Position numbers and translations under genes: made by a program | Shown here: one piece after another, positions 12,545-24,595 of the stretch | How the letters are laid out: every line of letters starts with the position of its first letter | How positions within the stretch are numbered: the first letter of the stretch is position 1 | Assembly: GCA_009792885.1 (NCBI GenBank) | Contig: WMCF01000056.1 | Coordinates: 733,596-797,595, forward strand | Length of the DNA: 64,000 nucleotides | Direction: 5' to 3' | Source: Eremophila alpestris peregrina | Taxonomy: Eukaryota > Chordata > Aves > Passeriformes > Alaudidae | The notes under the pieces: model-generated | Databases searched by the model: none | Told to the model about the DNA's origin: nothing | What the model saw: the letters and a program-made list of their open reading frames with translations, nothing else

Positions 12545-15500
12545 GTAAGTATATCCAACAATCAGAGAATTACTAACATTTCTCAAAAATGTTCTGTCTT
12601 TTCCCTCCTAATCAGCTAAATACTGGAATAAATGGTGTACTTTGAAGAGAATCCTCCACATCCCAGAGTGTGTGTGTATGTTATGTGTGGTGTAATGAAT
12701 TCCTCTCCAGGCAGATGAGAACACTCGTGAGCAGTCTGAGTATTTAAGATACTTCCTGAGCTGTATCTGCCAGGAAGGACACTTTGCATGGGAAGGTGAT
12801 TGCTGCTTCTGCTTTATTGTACTTGCTCATTGCCATGGCTGTGCTGTACCAGGGTTAGCACAGCACTGCTATTCTTCAGCAGTTCTATTATATTAGAAAT
12901 TATTATTATAATCTGAGTGTCCATTCTCTGGAACATTTATTTTTCTAAATTTCTCATCAGTGATTCTAAGGAAAATAATATTTTTTTCCCAATAAAATAT
13001 GCCATGTTCATGGTTTCATTGATGGAAAAAGCTCCTTTAAATCAACCTTTAAAACCATATCTAATAATGTCTGTTTGCAAAATCTTAAACCAGTTAAGGA
13101 CGATGATTATATAATTTAGAATTCAGATTTAAAAGAAAGATAAAATCAAATACCATTAAAATTTCAGGACAATGCTTAAAGAGCTATATTGATAGATTAT
13201 GTTCTTGTCTGTCTTCTTCAGATCATTCTGACTCTTCTCTGGACCTTTGATATTCTCTTCCCCAGAGAGACTGCTGGAGGTAAACTGGTGCCCTATATCC
13301 CACAAAATGCTTTATATCTCCAGCCTCACGTTGTTCCATGTCCATTTTGTGAATACAGAGACTTCTAAGGGTTGTCAGGAGGCATAAGAGCTGTGAGCAA
13401 AATGTTTTCTGTGCACAGATCATATGGATGCAGCTTCTGTTACAGTGGGAGTGTGGCAGTATTTGCTTTCAAGTTGTTTCCCAGCCAAGTCTACAAAATG
13501 AGGATGAAATGATGACATACTCAGTGGTGACAGAAAAGCTGTTCAGTTGTTCTTAGAATCTGTGCTGGGTATAAAGCAGAGGTTTGCTTGGCTTTTTTGC
13601 ACTTATCAATGTTGTTTCTTCACAACCCCCCACCCCACCTTTGTGAGTGACTTGGACTTTATGTTATTTCATTTCTCTGTGGCATTCAGCAACAAAAAGG
13701 GAATTCTCCCTCTCTCCATCCCTGGTCAATTTTAATAATTTCTGTGGACCTTTGGCCACTATGCAGCAACAGATGCTGTGAGTCCTGAAAATGGACTGCA
13801 CAGCACTGAGAATCTAAAATATAATCCTGATGAGTAGTGAAACAGCTAAATCCCCACAGAACAAAACAAAAAAACCAAACAGACTAAACCCCAACATTAT
13901 GGCCTTTGAGACAATCCTAAGGCTGATCTAAACCACCACTACCTGCTCTGACTCCCCTGGAATTCTGACTGTGTCAGCCATCTGAGACTGCTCCTCCTCA
14001 TGCAGTAATGTGGAGTATTAAGCTTTAACACAGCTCTAAAAATGGGCAATTTTCCTTTTGACTGCCCTTCTGTATTTTCAACAGGACACTGAGGAAGGAA
14101 TGGACTGTTGCTTTTAAATAAAGTATTTTCCTTCAATCCCCTCTTCTTAAAAAAGAAACAAAAAAAACCAAACAAAAAAATCCCCCAGGAATTTTTAATT
14201 TCCACTCTTCTTTTTTTCTTGAATGACAATTCTCTCTTTCAATGAAAATAGAAATAACCAGTTGAAGATGAATCTTCCTCTGGAGAAAATGTAATTAGAA
14301 AGCAGTTTCTTCAAGGAGGAGTGATTCAGTAAATGACATTCATCTGTTTGAAGACACTGGATCTTTTAGCATAATTAGAATGGGCTCATTTTACAGCTGA
14401 GTACTTTGTGTCTCTGCCCTCCCACCTCTGGGTATTTTATTTCACCATGCTGTCCAATGGCTGCCTAGGAGACACTGAGGCCCAATTTGAGACTTTGCAT
14501 GTCTCAGTCTTTCCCCTCTGAAGCATTTGTAGTTCTGGATCACTGCAAAGAACGTGTTTTAGATAAGCAAAATTTATTTATTAATCAAATGGGCAAATCC
14601 TTGCATAAGCAGTTAACATTCTTCCTACTTCACACCCTCTCAGATTTCAATTACTGAATAATTTCTTGCTTCAAATTCTAAATACTGAAGTCTATAGTTC
14701 CTTGTAGAAAAATGCCTGTTTATTTTCTTCCAGAAATTACAGGAATTAGGAGTTTGATCTTTGCACATTGCACGTGAAGTGTTCCTTTGATGTGTTTTAG
14801 ATTGCACAATACCATACAAGTGCAAATTCTTTCTGTGTAACTGTAACTGCAGTAATTGTCAGAAACTGCAGACATTGCAATAATCTGTTGGAGGTGGAAG
14901 AAATCTCTTCTTGCAGGGAACAGTTAATTTGAATCTGCCCCAGAGAAAATGGAAGGGTCTACATGCTTAGCATAAAGAAATTATTACAGTGATTGTGGAC
15001 TTCTTTGTTATAAAACTCCCAAAACAAAAGTGCCTCATGGTGTGTTGATTCCTGTATTTGCCTGTTAATTTTACTGTATTTAAGACCTTTTCAAATGACA
15101 ATGTGTTTGTAATGCAAGGGATGGAAAGAGTGAACTGGGACAAATTAAACACTTCTACTATTTTAAATAGACCAAGAAAGACTTACTTCAACTAAAAGCC
15201 TGATTAATTAATTCTAGCCTTTTCCAGGTTTGAGATTCCATCCAATTCTTTTAAATAATTTGCCCATCTAAAGATCTTTCCAAAACAAAATGACTGTCAA
15301 TCAAAGCAGTCCAACTGATTTTTCATTACATCTTTATTGTGATACTGAACAGAAATGGCTGCCAGGGGATTTTAATCTGTCCTGGTGAAGTTTACATTTT
15401 CAAATAGTATACAGCTAAATGAGCAGGAGTTCAAAGAATCTACTAGTCCCATAGAAAGATTAATGGGTTTTTTTTCCATTTTAATACTGGAAATCAAAGC

Positions 15501-16250
15501 TATTCAGTATCAAGGAGTTTTCCTACACTGGAAGCATATGGCTGTAGGGCTTCATAAAGGCCACACACAACTCATGGATTATGAACTGGTCAGGGGTGTA
15601 TCCCTGATATCCAAAGGCACTACACCTAAGGACACTAGAGTTTAAGTTCCTTTCTTCCAACATGAGTGCAGATAAATACTCCAGATCTTGATTCCTCATC
15701 TGGGAAATAAAAAGCCATCTTTTGTACACTCAGAGGGAGTCGGTGTATGAGCCAAAAAGACTATTACCAATTTCAGTAATATGAAGCCCTGAATAACTGC
15801 TAACTGTGCTGCAAAAAGATGAGTTTTTCTGTGTAGTAAGTAGCCTGGAAGCTATTCAGCTCTACTTCACTAATAACAATAATGATTTACTATGTTAGAG
15901 TCAGAAATGTTCTCAAATCTGCCCTCTGCCCCATGAAACTTCACGACTGGGTCTGGCACAAACAAAAGGCCGCTGCTACAATGTGTGGAGAGGTGCAGGA
16001 GCCCCAGCTGGTGAGCATTTCATTTATCAGCATTCACCAGTGAAAGACCCTTTTTGTACACTAGAGCAAGTAGGAAAAACTAATAGCTTTGACTTCAGGA
16101 GGCCAGACAGTCTGTAGACAAGCACTGTGCAGATCTCCAGACCGCCCCGCGAAGGCTCCTCAGTTCTTGCCCTCAACACTCCTATTATTCCCTGGCAATT
16201 GCTGCCAGTTGGCTTGGTAACCATGAACATATTTGAACAGCTGAATTCTT
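12545..16250. other. no gene seen
   Basis: AT-rich unique DNA with several short A-rich stretches (for example near 13860 and 14155-14185). The 96-codon minus frame at 13939-14229 is generated largely by these homopolymers. GC content rises after about 15940. Confidence 0.5.
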
Positions 16251-16325
16251 CCCTCAGTTACACTTGGCACCCACACGGACTTCAGGGGAGCTACAAGGTG
16301 TAACTGAGGGCAGAACTTGGCTCCC
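16251..16325. mobile_element. fragment of an old interspersed repeat with a 13-bp inverted repeat
   Basis: CCCTCAGTTACAC at 16251-16263 pairs perfectly with GTGTAACTGAGGG at 16298-16310 across a 34-base spacer. Allowing one mismatch the stem extends to about 16 bases. The spacer (ACGGACTTCAGGGGAGCTAC) and the right flank (GGCAGAACTTGGCTCC) remind me of an ancient amniote repeat whose consensus carries a ...GACTTCA...GGAG...TTACAC... string followed by a ...CAGAATTTGGCCC-like end. I cannot name the family with certainty. Other possibility: a chance hairpin. Confidence 0.45.
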
Positions 16326-16534
16326 GCCACCCACTACAAACCAGGTCAAGGCCACCCGCTGCATTTTTAACCTTAATACTTTAATCCACAGCATTAGTGA
16401 AGGGAACCAAAAGCATGTGCTGTATCGCCTTGCCTGAGAGAGCCCTCGGTGTGGGCAGAAGAAGATGTTGTGCACAGAGCTGTGTCCCTGTGGCAGCCCA
16501 TTTCTGGGACAGGAGCACATTTCTCATGCCTGCA

Positions 16535-16595
16535 GCGCGGGCTCCGTGTCGCTCACGCCGCAGCGATCACCCCGAGCTGCGCCTGAAACGCTGCT
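16535..16595. promoter_or_regulatory. small CpG cluster
   Basis: About ten CpG dinucleotides occur in roughly 60 bases (AGCGCGGGCTCCGTGTCGCT and the following stretch), in a window otherwise poor in CpG. It is far too short for a formal CpG island, but the clustering suggests either germline undermethylation (a minor promoter or enhancer) or a young insertion. No TATA, exon or LTR end can be tied to it. Confidence 0.3.
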
Positions 16596-18949
16596 TTGTT
16601 TCCATCACATGTTTTCATTTCATGAAACAGACCTAAGTATCCTGAAACTAAAGGAGTGTTTTTTCATGCTGCTATAATTTGTGAAATAATGAGACGTTTT
16701 GGTCTGTTAACTCCTCTTAAGTCTCACCACAATGTTGTGCTTTGACTTCATTTGTGGTTGCAAAATATTTACTTTTCTCTTTAGCAGATTATATGAAGCT
16801 GTGTATTTTGTCTTGGGAGATATAGACATATATTTATATATATTTAATCTCAGTAGAAGCTGTTAGTAAAGCTATTTTTGTGCTCTGATCTGGTTTTGCA
16901 TCCTTTTTAAAAATATTTACCAGGATAATGTGGATTTATTTGCTGATGCGATCTTCTCTCTCTCTCAAAAAAAAAGTTGACATACTAATAATGTGGGTTT
17001 TTTTCATCATGCAGATCATATGTACACAAAGATTTCCTCACTTGTATGGGGAAAAAATTCCCCAAACAATTATTTAGTAATATTAAACCTTCTCTCATTG
17101 GAGATTATAAATGGAAGGGGGTATTTTTAAAATGGTCAAAGGGAGTTAGGACCTTAAGCCTTCTTCCAACTGAGCTGCTATCCAAGCTGAATTCAGACAG
17201 TGAAGATCCAATGCAAATCTGAACAGGTACAGCATTCAGGACACTTCTGATTCCTCATTTGAGCCACCTGTTGTTACACTTCTGCTTATGCAATAAGACT
17301 GTGAAGTAATTAGCAATTTAATTAAATGTTAAGAGGTTATGATATCCTGTGAGAAAAACAACTGTGTGTCTAGTCCTAATTCTCTGCCCTGACACCTGCA
17401 GTGACAATTCAAATCTGACTTCCTCAGTGTGTGGCAATGCCCCTTTACCCAGGTTTTCCATGGTAATTTGAGACCAGCTCAGCCAGTTCCTGTCTCTCTC
17501 CATGCCTTATCAATGCCTGGATGTCTCCATCATTATCCTGGGGACTTCTCTGGTTTCCCTCCAGAGTCCCTGCATTTTCACAGGTAGCTTTTCCCATACA
17601 TTATATTTTCCTTGCTTGCACTGAAATGCAGTTTAATGTTCTCACCACAGTGAATGTTGCCAACTCCTGACAGGATCTTAATTTTTCATGGCTTGTCAGT
17701 CTGTAGGTGATCTGCAACTCCTGTCACTTAGTTTACATTTTCTTTCTGCCTGACCTGAAACCCTAGACTTAAGAAAAAGTAGATTTTCAGAAGTCTTTAG
17801 GCACCTAAAGAAAGGCATCTTTTTACATTAAAAAGGGACTTATAAGGTATCTAATTCCTGTTGACTACCAATGGAAAAATACTTGAAATATTAAAAAACT
17901 TCTAACAATTTAATTAGCTGCTCCCAAGTGCTGTCAAACCCCTAAAACTACTTTTGGAGATAACAACCTTTCCTTTTAACTTGTTCATTTTTCCCAATTG
18001 TGGAAGCAGAGAAAGGACCCAAAAATAAGCATTAATTATATACACTTTAAAGTCTCTCTGTGTTGGAGAAGCAGGATAAAGGAGGGGTTTGTTGTACTTT
18101 CTGTTTGGGACCTGTGCTGTCTTGGAACCCCAATTCCATCTATTGACAATCTGCAACTGGGAATCTTTACTCTAAATATCTGTATTAAGGAAGAGATTCC
18201 TAAAAAAGATAATAAATTCAAACTGAGCCGAACTTCCACTTCTTGGTGTTTTGGTTTGTTGTTTTTTGTTTTTTCTCCCCAGAACTTAGAGATAACATAA
18301 ATTCCTGACCTTTGTTTTCATTCTTCTATGGTTTTAAGGAAGTTTGGGGAAAGAAGGGAGAGGAGGGAGGAGTGAAAGGGAATTTTTAGTTTTTCCACAA
18401 GACACATCTTGGAGAAAGATTAATTAATTTAGGAAACAACAGCTACATATGTCTTCCAAATGTCTCAGGGTTTTTTGAGTTTGTGAGGGAAAATGTGTTT
18501 TATTGTTTTCTTTGATATCTACTGCTTTCTCCTATTAGAGGATTTCTGAGGATCCAGAAAAGTTGAATTCAATGGGACAGTCTGACACTGCTCTTGCACC
18601 TCCAGATGACAAAATTCAGTTTTGCTGAGAAACCTCAATCTGGTGATTCTAAAGCAAAAATTAAAATTAAGAACTTGAATGCAAGCACTGAGGTGATCCT
18701 ACAATAATCACTTACATCTTTATCAAGGGCTTTGGGGTATAGCCAGGGATGAAATCCTACACAGAAATACATATTGAGTGAAAACATGCTCCAAAAATTC
18801 TGGGTTAAGTGAAGTGAAACACTACATATTCATTCTGCTTTTCAAAGAGTTTAGCCAAAGCTTCCTTTTTTCCAGTGATAATTTCCTTGGATGCAAAGAA
18901 GAAAAGCAGATGCCTCCAAAACTTTCACCATGCAGTGCTTTGTCAGTGA
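16596..18949. other. no gene seen
   Basis: AT-rich unique sequence. Small TA-rich stretch at about 16820-16850 and a purine tract near 18345-18380. Open frames up to 100 codons near 18000-18300 lack any recognisable feature. Confidence 0.5.
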
Positions 18950-18964
18950 ACTCCAGAGGGCAGC
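18950..18964 (+). promoter_or_regulatory. CTCF-like binding motif, weaker
   Basis: ACTCCAGAGGGCAGC matches the forward CTCF core at about 13 of 15 positions by eye; the right half AGAGGGCAGC is perfect. Together with the reverse-oriented site at 9018 it would form a divergent pair. Functional status is inference. Confidence 0.3.
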
Positions 18965-21900
18965 ATGGTAATACTGCTGAAATGGTCTAGCAAGTCATAC
19001 AAGATTCCTCTGATTCCTCACATTAAAAATAAACCTTAAATTATTTACTAAGGTTTTTACACAGAGAAGCTATCAAGTATATGAAAGCAACATTGGAAAA
19101 ATGTTGTTTTGACTTCTTAGGTAACTATATAAAGGGATTTATAGGGAGATGAACTTTAAATTAAATTATTAAAATAGAATTAAATGAAAATAGCTTTAAT
19201 CGTCTCTAAAAATTGTGGGTTTTTTTATGATTTTCCTGCTCAGCCTCAATTTTGGATAAGAAAAATGTTAATATACCTCAAGTATAATAAATTGTGCATT
19301 AAGTTTTGTCTTCAAATTCAAAGATATATATTAAACCTCTGCTTGATAGTAAATGCCATAATCTTTTAATATATAAGTAAGGTAATTTTTATTAAAAATC
19401 AAGCTTCTTAGGAAGTTTTACTTCACAAGATGTTCACTGTGCTTCCAGATACTGCAGACTAAGAAATTATTTGTTTTGGTGATTTGTATTTAAGATAGAT
19501 CTTAATGGAAATCAGAGTTCTTTACATGAGGGGAAAAAAACATGCAAAGGGTCAATTACAATACTTGACAAGGTCATATTATTGGAGTAAAATGTGTTTC
19601 CCTCATCCTGGTCCTTAGTATGTTAATCTGGCAGGTAATTAAAAGTATACAGGTGTATACCTATAAGAAATATGCAGGTGCCAGAATGCTGAACAACTGA
19701 GAATCAATTGCCACCAGCACAGCACCATTAGAAAACTGTTCTTCAAGAATAATATTATATGAAATTACAATAGGATCCTATTCCAATGGTTTTGATTAAG
19801 AGTCTAATATGGGGCACTATTTAGGATTGGCCATAAAATGCTGAAATCAAGCCCTACCTCTCTGTATTAGAAGGCCAACAAAACAAATATGACAAATAAT
19901 GCCAGTAAGACAAATGGGAATCCCTATGTATTGCAACAAAAGCTTGTGGTTTGTTGATTGTCTGATTATGGATTTTATCAGGGTTTTTTTTGAGTGAAGT
20001 AGCAATTAAACTAAAGATGCTGTTCCAGAAACCATTTATTACCCCAGTGCCTACATAGAGCCTACTATACTGAAAGAGATCATGACTTGCATTTCAAGAC
20101 GTGGTTTAGGCTTTCTCTTCAGTGGTTGTAAAGAACCTGGTATGGGTCTCTAGTGATCTAATGAAGCCAGAAAATCTACTTTTAGGTCAAATTTTTAGAA
20201 TGTTGGGTCTTACACCCAACACAGCAGGGGCTTTTCTCAAGCAATTCTTAAGTCATTTATGATGACTTCAACAATCCAATGTAGTCTTAAAGTCAAAGGA
20301 AGTCCTCGTGTTTGATGAGCTTTGAAACAAGCCTTGCAGCCCACAGGTATTTTTCATTCTGTAAGTTTTTTCCGGAGTAGTTTAGACACAAGAAAACTTC
20401 CCAAGGAATTTTGGGGAGGTTACCTTTTCCTGTGTAAGTTTTACTAATTAGGATCTTTTGAAGAAAAAGTATGCAGATCACTTTAGTTCCAAGGCTTTTG
20501 TGGTCCTAAGCAATACTAGGACTGTACCAACACACAGCACCCAAAGATGCTGCAATACTTTTACCCACAGTCTGTCCCAAAAAAAGGATGTATTTAAAGA
20601 AGTATTAGTCTGGGGAAATCAGTAATTACAATCTGTACATAATTAAACTGAGAGAAAGGTTTACTAAAGAGACTATCTTGCAAGGGAAAACACATTTTCT
20701 GCAGTCTGAAAAGACATAGGCACTTCCACAGTATGTTTTTGACAGTTTATTAACTTTTTCTGCTAGACCTGACTATAGAGATGGGGATTTTTGGCTGAGT
20801 TCTGCTTCAGCATTTATCTGTGTCCTGCAGGTGCAGCAAAACTGCCTTCATTTCCCTTCGTCCACTTTCTTGCTGTGAAAATAGATTTTAATAGCCCAGC
20901 CAGGAATTGTAATTTATGTCACTCAAACTGCATACAACATTTGCTACCCATGTATAAATATGAATCAACCTGGGCAGCTACAGTATTGCTTCTCCCTGTA
21001 ATAATTCATGTCTTATCCTTCCATGGGCATCTACAATAATCACAGAGGACATAAAAAATGTGGCAGAGACAAATTGTGAAAAAAAAATATGGTAAATATG
21101 TATTTAACTGACCCCTTCAGTTAAACAGCAATAAAAATATTCAATTATACAATAAAAATAACAGTGTGGGTTGTCACAAAGAGTGTCAAGAAAGACTGCT
21201 CTTGAAGACATAATATTCCCTTCATACATGAGATCTGTATTCATCTCCTCTCATGAATATTTTTTATTTCACAGAGGAATAACCATCTTTTCTATGCATT
21301 ATTTCTCCATGTGTAAAACTCACCCTCTGTTTGTTACACTAAATCAAGCTTGTTTGGGACAGAGGCTGTGTAATTGCACTCTTTGAAGAACCTTGTAGCA
21401 ATATTGGCTGATGGCAGCTGGGGCTGCTAAGTGCTGTGTGTAAAACAAACATTCTTGGGTTTGGTTTGATTTCACTGCCAACACTTTAGGTCATCCCCTA
21501 AGCTACTTTAATTTTTAATTAAAGCACATCAATGATACCCTTTGAATGCTTGCATCTCTGTTGTTTCCAGCTATGTGCTAATTGTTTTTTGTCCCCATTT
21601 ACACAAAATTTAATTTTCTGCTTGTTATCTGGAGAATTTCCATAGTAATTTTAAGAGCTTTTTTCCCTTGCTGCTGTGGGTATGCTGACTTTCTCCAAAA
21701 GACACCTGCCTTGAAGTTAAATCAGACTCTGCCACCTTCTTACCCACCTCCCCCATGATTTCTACAGAATAAAAGAATTAGTCATTAGCCTGTAATTATC
21801 TTTAATTCACTGGTACTTTCCTTGGACCAGCTGCATGAGGGACTGAAAATGGTGCAATGAAAGGACTGAAGCAGACACAGCATCAGAAGAGTGAGCTACA

Positions 21901-23207
21901 CATACACAACTGCACATGCATCACTTAGCCTCAATACAATTAATACAATTAACACTCTTGCCCCAAACTATGCTCCAAGGCATTCTGCAAACTTTAAACA
22001 AGTGCTGTGTTCTCTGTGGTGCCAACTCTCTCAGTTCCTACCAAGAATCCTACAACGTATGACATCTGCCTAAAATCTCATCTCTGAAAGTCTGCATGAA
22101 AACATCCAGATTCATCTCAGGGAAAAATAAAAAGAGTTTCTGTCATTGCAAAGAAAAAGACTGGAAAACATGACACAAATGTTTTCTTAAGGCTCAGTAA
22201 ACAGAAAGAAAAGTAAAAAATACCTTTAGAAAAAGTTCTTTCGTTTAAAAATATATTTTTTTTAAACTTAAGGGCCAGCCTGATGATGTTTTAGTACTTC
22301 AGGTTGACAGAATGATCAGTGGGACTATTCACAGAGTATAAAGATAAAAATGTGCAAAAGATCTTTGTCAGATCTGGGCCTACAGCCAGCCTCTCACTCC
22401 CCAAGAGCATGTCATATGGCACTACTTCTAAATTTGGCTCAAATTTGTTTTGGTGAGTGCAAAATTTGTCTAGATCCTAAGCTAGTCCTGCATCTACCAT
22501 TGAAAGCTTTTCCATCACATGTAGAAATCTCCAAATAAATAAAATTTACAAAGAAGCTTTCATCTGGATGTAGATGTGTTTATAAGTAAGAATGAAAGCA
22601 TAACAACACTGGGCAGGGATCCAGAGGCTGATACCTGAGCTATAAACTACTGCTGATCACAGTATTTATTAAATCACCTAAAAATACCTACCTCAGTTTC
22701 ACTGCCTGAAGTCAGAGAACATGCTCCCCTCCTTGCCTTGACTACAGTTTGCCCTCATAAAGCCCCAGGGAATCAAAATAAGTGCGATGGCAGAAATGGA
22801 AAGGGATCATTTCCTTCCTCTCCAACATTTTCCATGTAATGTTGGCAGCTCAATCTACAAAGTAACAGCAAAAGAAATCTTTGACAATGACTGTGTGTCT
22901 CACATTGCAGCCCCATCCTCCCCCTTTAAAACTGTTTATGCTAAATCACTTTTTATTTGCCACTTGGAAAAAGCCAATGCCCAAGACGTGGATACACTGT
23001 GCATGCAGTGCCTCCCTTAACCCCTTCCAAACTCCAGAAAACTCAGAAAAAAGAGTAGAATTTGCTCATCTCTCAGTAAAAGCACAAAATGTAAAGACCA
23101 AAAGAAAATAACTGCCAAGCAGAAAAGGGTTCTTTCCCTTAACCTGCTAAAACACACAGGATATCACATAAACAGTCCTTCTGTGAACTCATTTTGCTCT
23201 GAGCAGA
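18965..23207. other. no gene seen
   Basis: Long AT-rich stretch without a supported frame, transposon end or array. Open frames of 60-82 codons are at the level expected by chance. Confidence 0.5.
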
Positions 23208-23449
23208 GAGGGAATGTCACCTGAGGGAAGGGGCCTGAGGGAAAATTATTGTCAGGTTGTGAGGGGAAGCTGTTGTCATCTGAGGGAAGACTCCTGTCCT
23301 GTCACTAGAGGGAAAACTGTTGCCACCTGACAGAAAAATCCTGTGCTGTCACCTAAGGGAAGGCTCCTCTTCTGTCAGCTGAAGGAAAACTGTTGTCACC
23401 TGAGGGAAAACTGCTGTCATGCAAGGAAACACTATTGTCACCTGAGGCT
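23208..23449. repeat. degenerate minisatellite, about ten units of 21-26 bp
   Basis: Successive units begin with GTCACCTGAGGGAA or a close variant, at 23216 and then at about 21-26 base intervals to about 23440. Two unit types mix: a 21-base form ending in AAACTGTT and a roughly 26-base form ending in CTCCTGTCCT or a variant. Units differ from one another by several substitutions, so the array is old. The first unit is longer and contains an internal GGCCTGAGGGAAAA duplication. Confidence 0.85.
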
Positions 23450-23639
23450 CGTGGTAGAGGGCAGGGAGAGAAATGCTTCTGGCAGGCCGCATTGCCAGTA
23501 AGTTTCCAAAATATTTGTACAACTTAGTGTGTCCTCTAAATGATGGGGTGAAGCAGAGGCAGGGAGGATGTAGAAAGAGGATGCATTGTCAAAAATAAAA
23601 TGTAATTCTGATGGTGAGAAAAACTTAAAAAACAGGGGT

Positions 23640-24205
23640 GGAGCTGTAAGCCCCAGGAATGCAGCGTGCTCTCCTGGATGGTAATCAGCAGGGCCTCAGC
23701 AGGCCAAGGGATTTTGTTTGGGACAGCAGAGAGTCTTTGAAGGGGTTAATGGTGATAAAACCAGATTTCAGACATCTTTCTTCTTTCCTGCACTGCCTCC
23801 CCACAGCTCCACTGTGCCCAGGGCTGGGGGGCAGCTGTGGGATGGGATCCAGGGCAGGGCTGTGGGTGTCGATGGGAGCTGTGTGGGCTCCACGGTGAGC
23901 TGGCACCGCTGAGGCCGCACAGACTCTCCTCCAGCCTCCACAAAAATCTCGGCTTAAATTTTAATCTGCAGTTTTCAACTTCAGCCACGCGATGGCCACA
24001 TTTAAAAATTCGGTTCCTGATAATGCTGGGGGTGTAGTGGCCGAGATAATGAGGCCAAAATGGATGTGGTCAGAAAGCCCTCTAGGCAGCCCCACACAGG
24101 AGGATGTGAGTGTGTGGGGCTATTTTGATTGTGTAAATACTTATTTCAATACCTCTCTGAAACAACTGTACGATGTGACATGGAGAAGAGGCAAAGGTTT
24201 TATAA
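23640..24205. other. GC-richer unclassified block
   Basis: Composition is about balanced, higher in GC than the neighbours. Overlapping open frames of 64-80 codons occur on both strands, the usual consequence of high GC rather than coding. Nothing recognisable as a gene or transposon. An internal GGGCTGGGGGGCAG stretch is near 23820. Confidence 0.35.
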
Positions 24206-24595
24206 TTGAGGTGGAATTTCCAGTTTAATGCTCTGGTCCTGTGGCCTGGGGTGAGGTGGCTCTTTGGCACCCAGAGCTTCACCTCTTATGGCAGCTGGGC
24301 CGTGGCCACTCAGAGGCTTGGAATAAATGTAGCTTTGCCTAGATATACTTGTACACAACATAATCACATAAAAATAGAAATATTATCTTTACATTATAGG
24401 AATATAAGAATAGAAATATTATTTCAAACAGTTTGTGAAAGAACTAGCCATGGTGTGGGACAGTGGTTAGCCAATCCGCCTCCTTATTTCAATATTGAAA
24501 GAAAACACACTAGAATATATTTTGAAATTCCTAAAGTTTTTAGATTTATAAAGGTTTGTGGAAGTCTAATGGTAGTTTCAAATAGGAAAAGGTAA
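24206..24595 (+). other. unrecognised 129-codon open frame ending near a splice-donor-like site
   Basis: The frame is open for 129 codons and ends with SLMVVSNRKR. Its second half is more protein-like than its first (WLANPPPYFNIERKHTR, then YFEIPKVFRF). AAG followed by GTAAGA at 24592-24597 would be a good donor. A 14-base sequence AATAGAAATATTAT is duplicated at 24373 and 24409, which inflates Ile/Glu content. I considered decayed retroviral env but see no signal peptide, Cys pattern, fusion peptide or membrane span. I assign no function. Confidence 0.2.
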
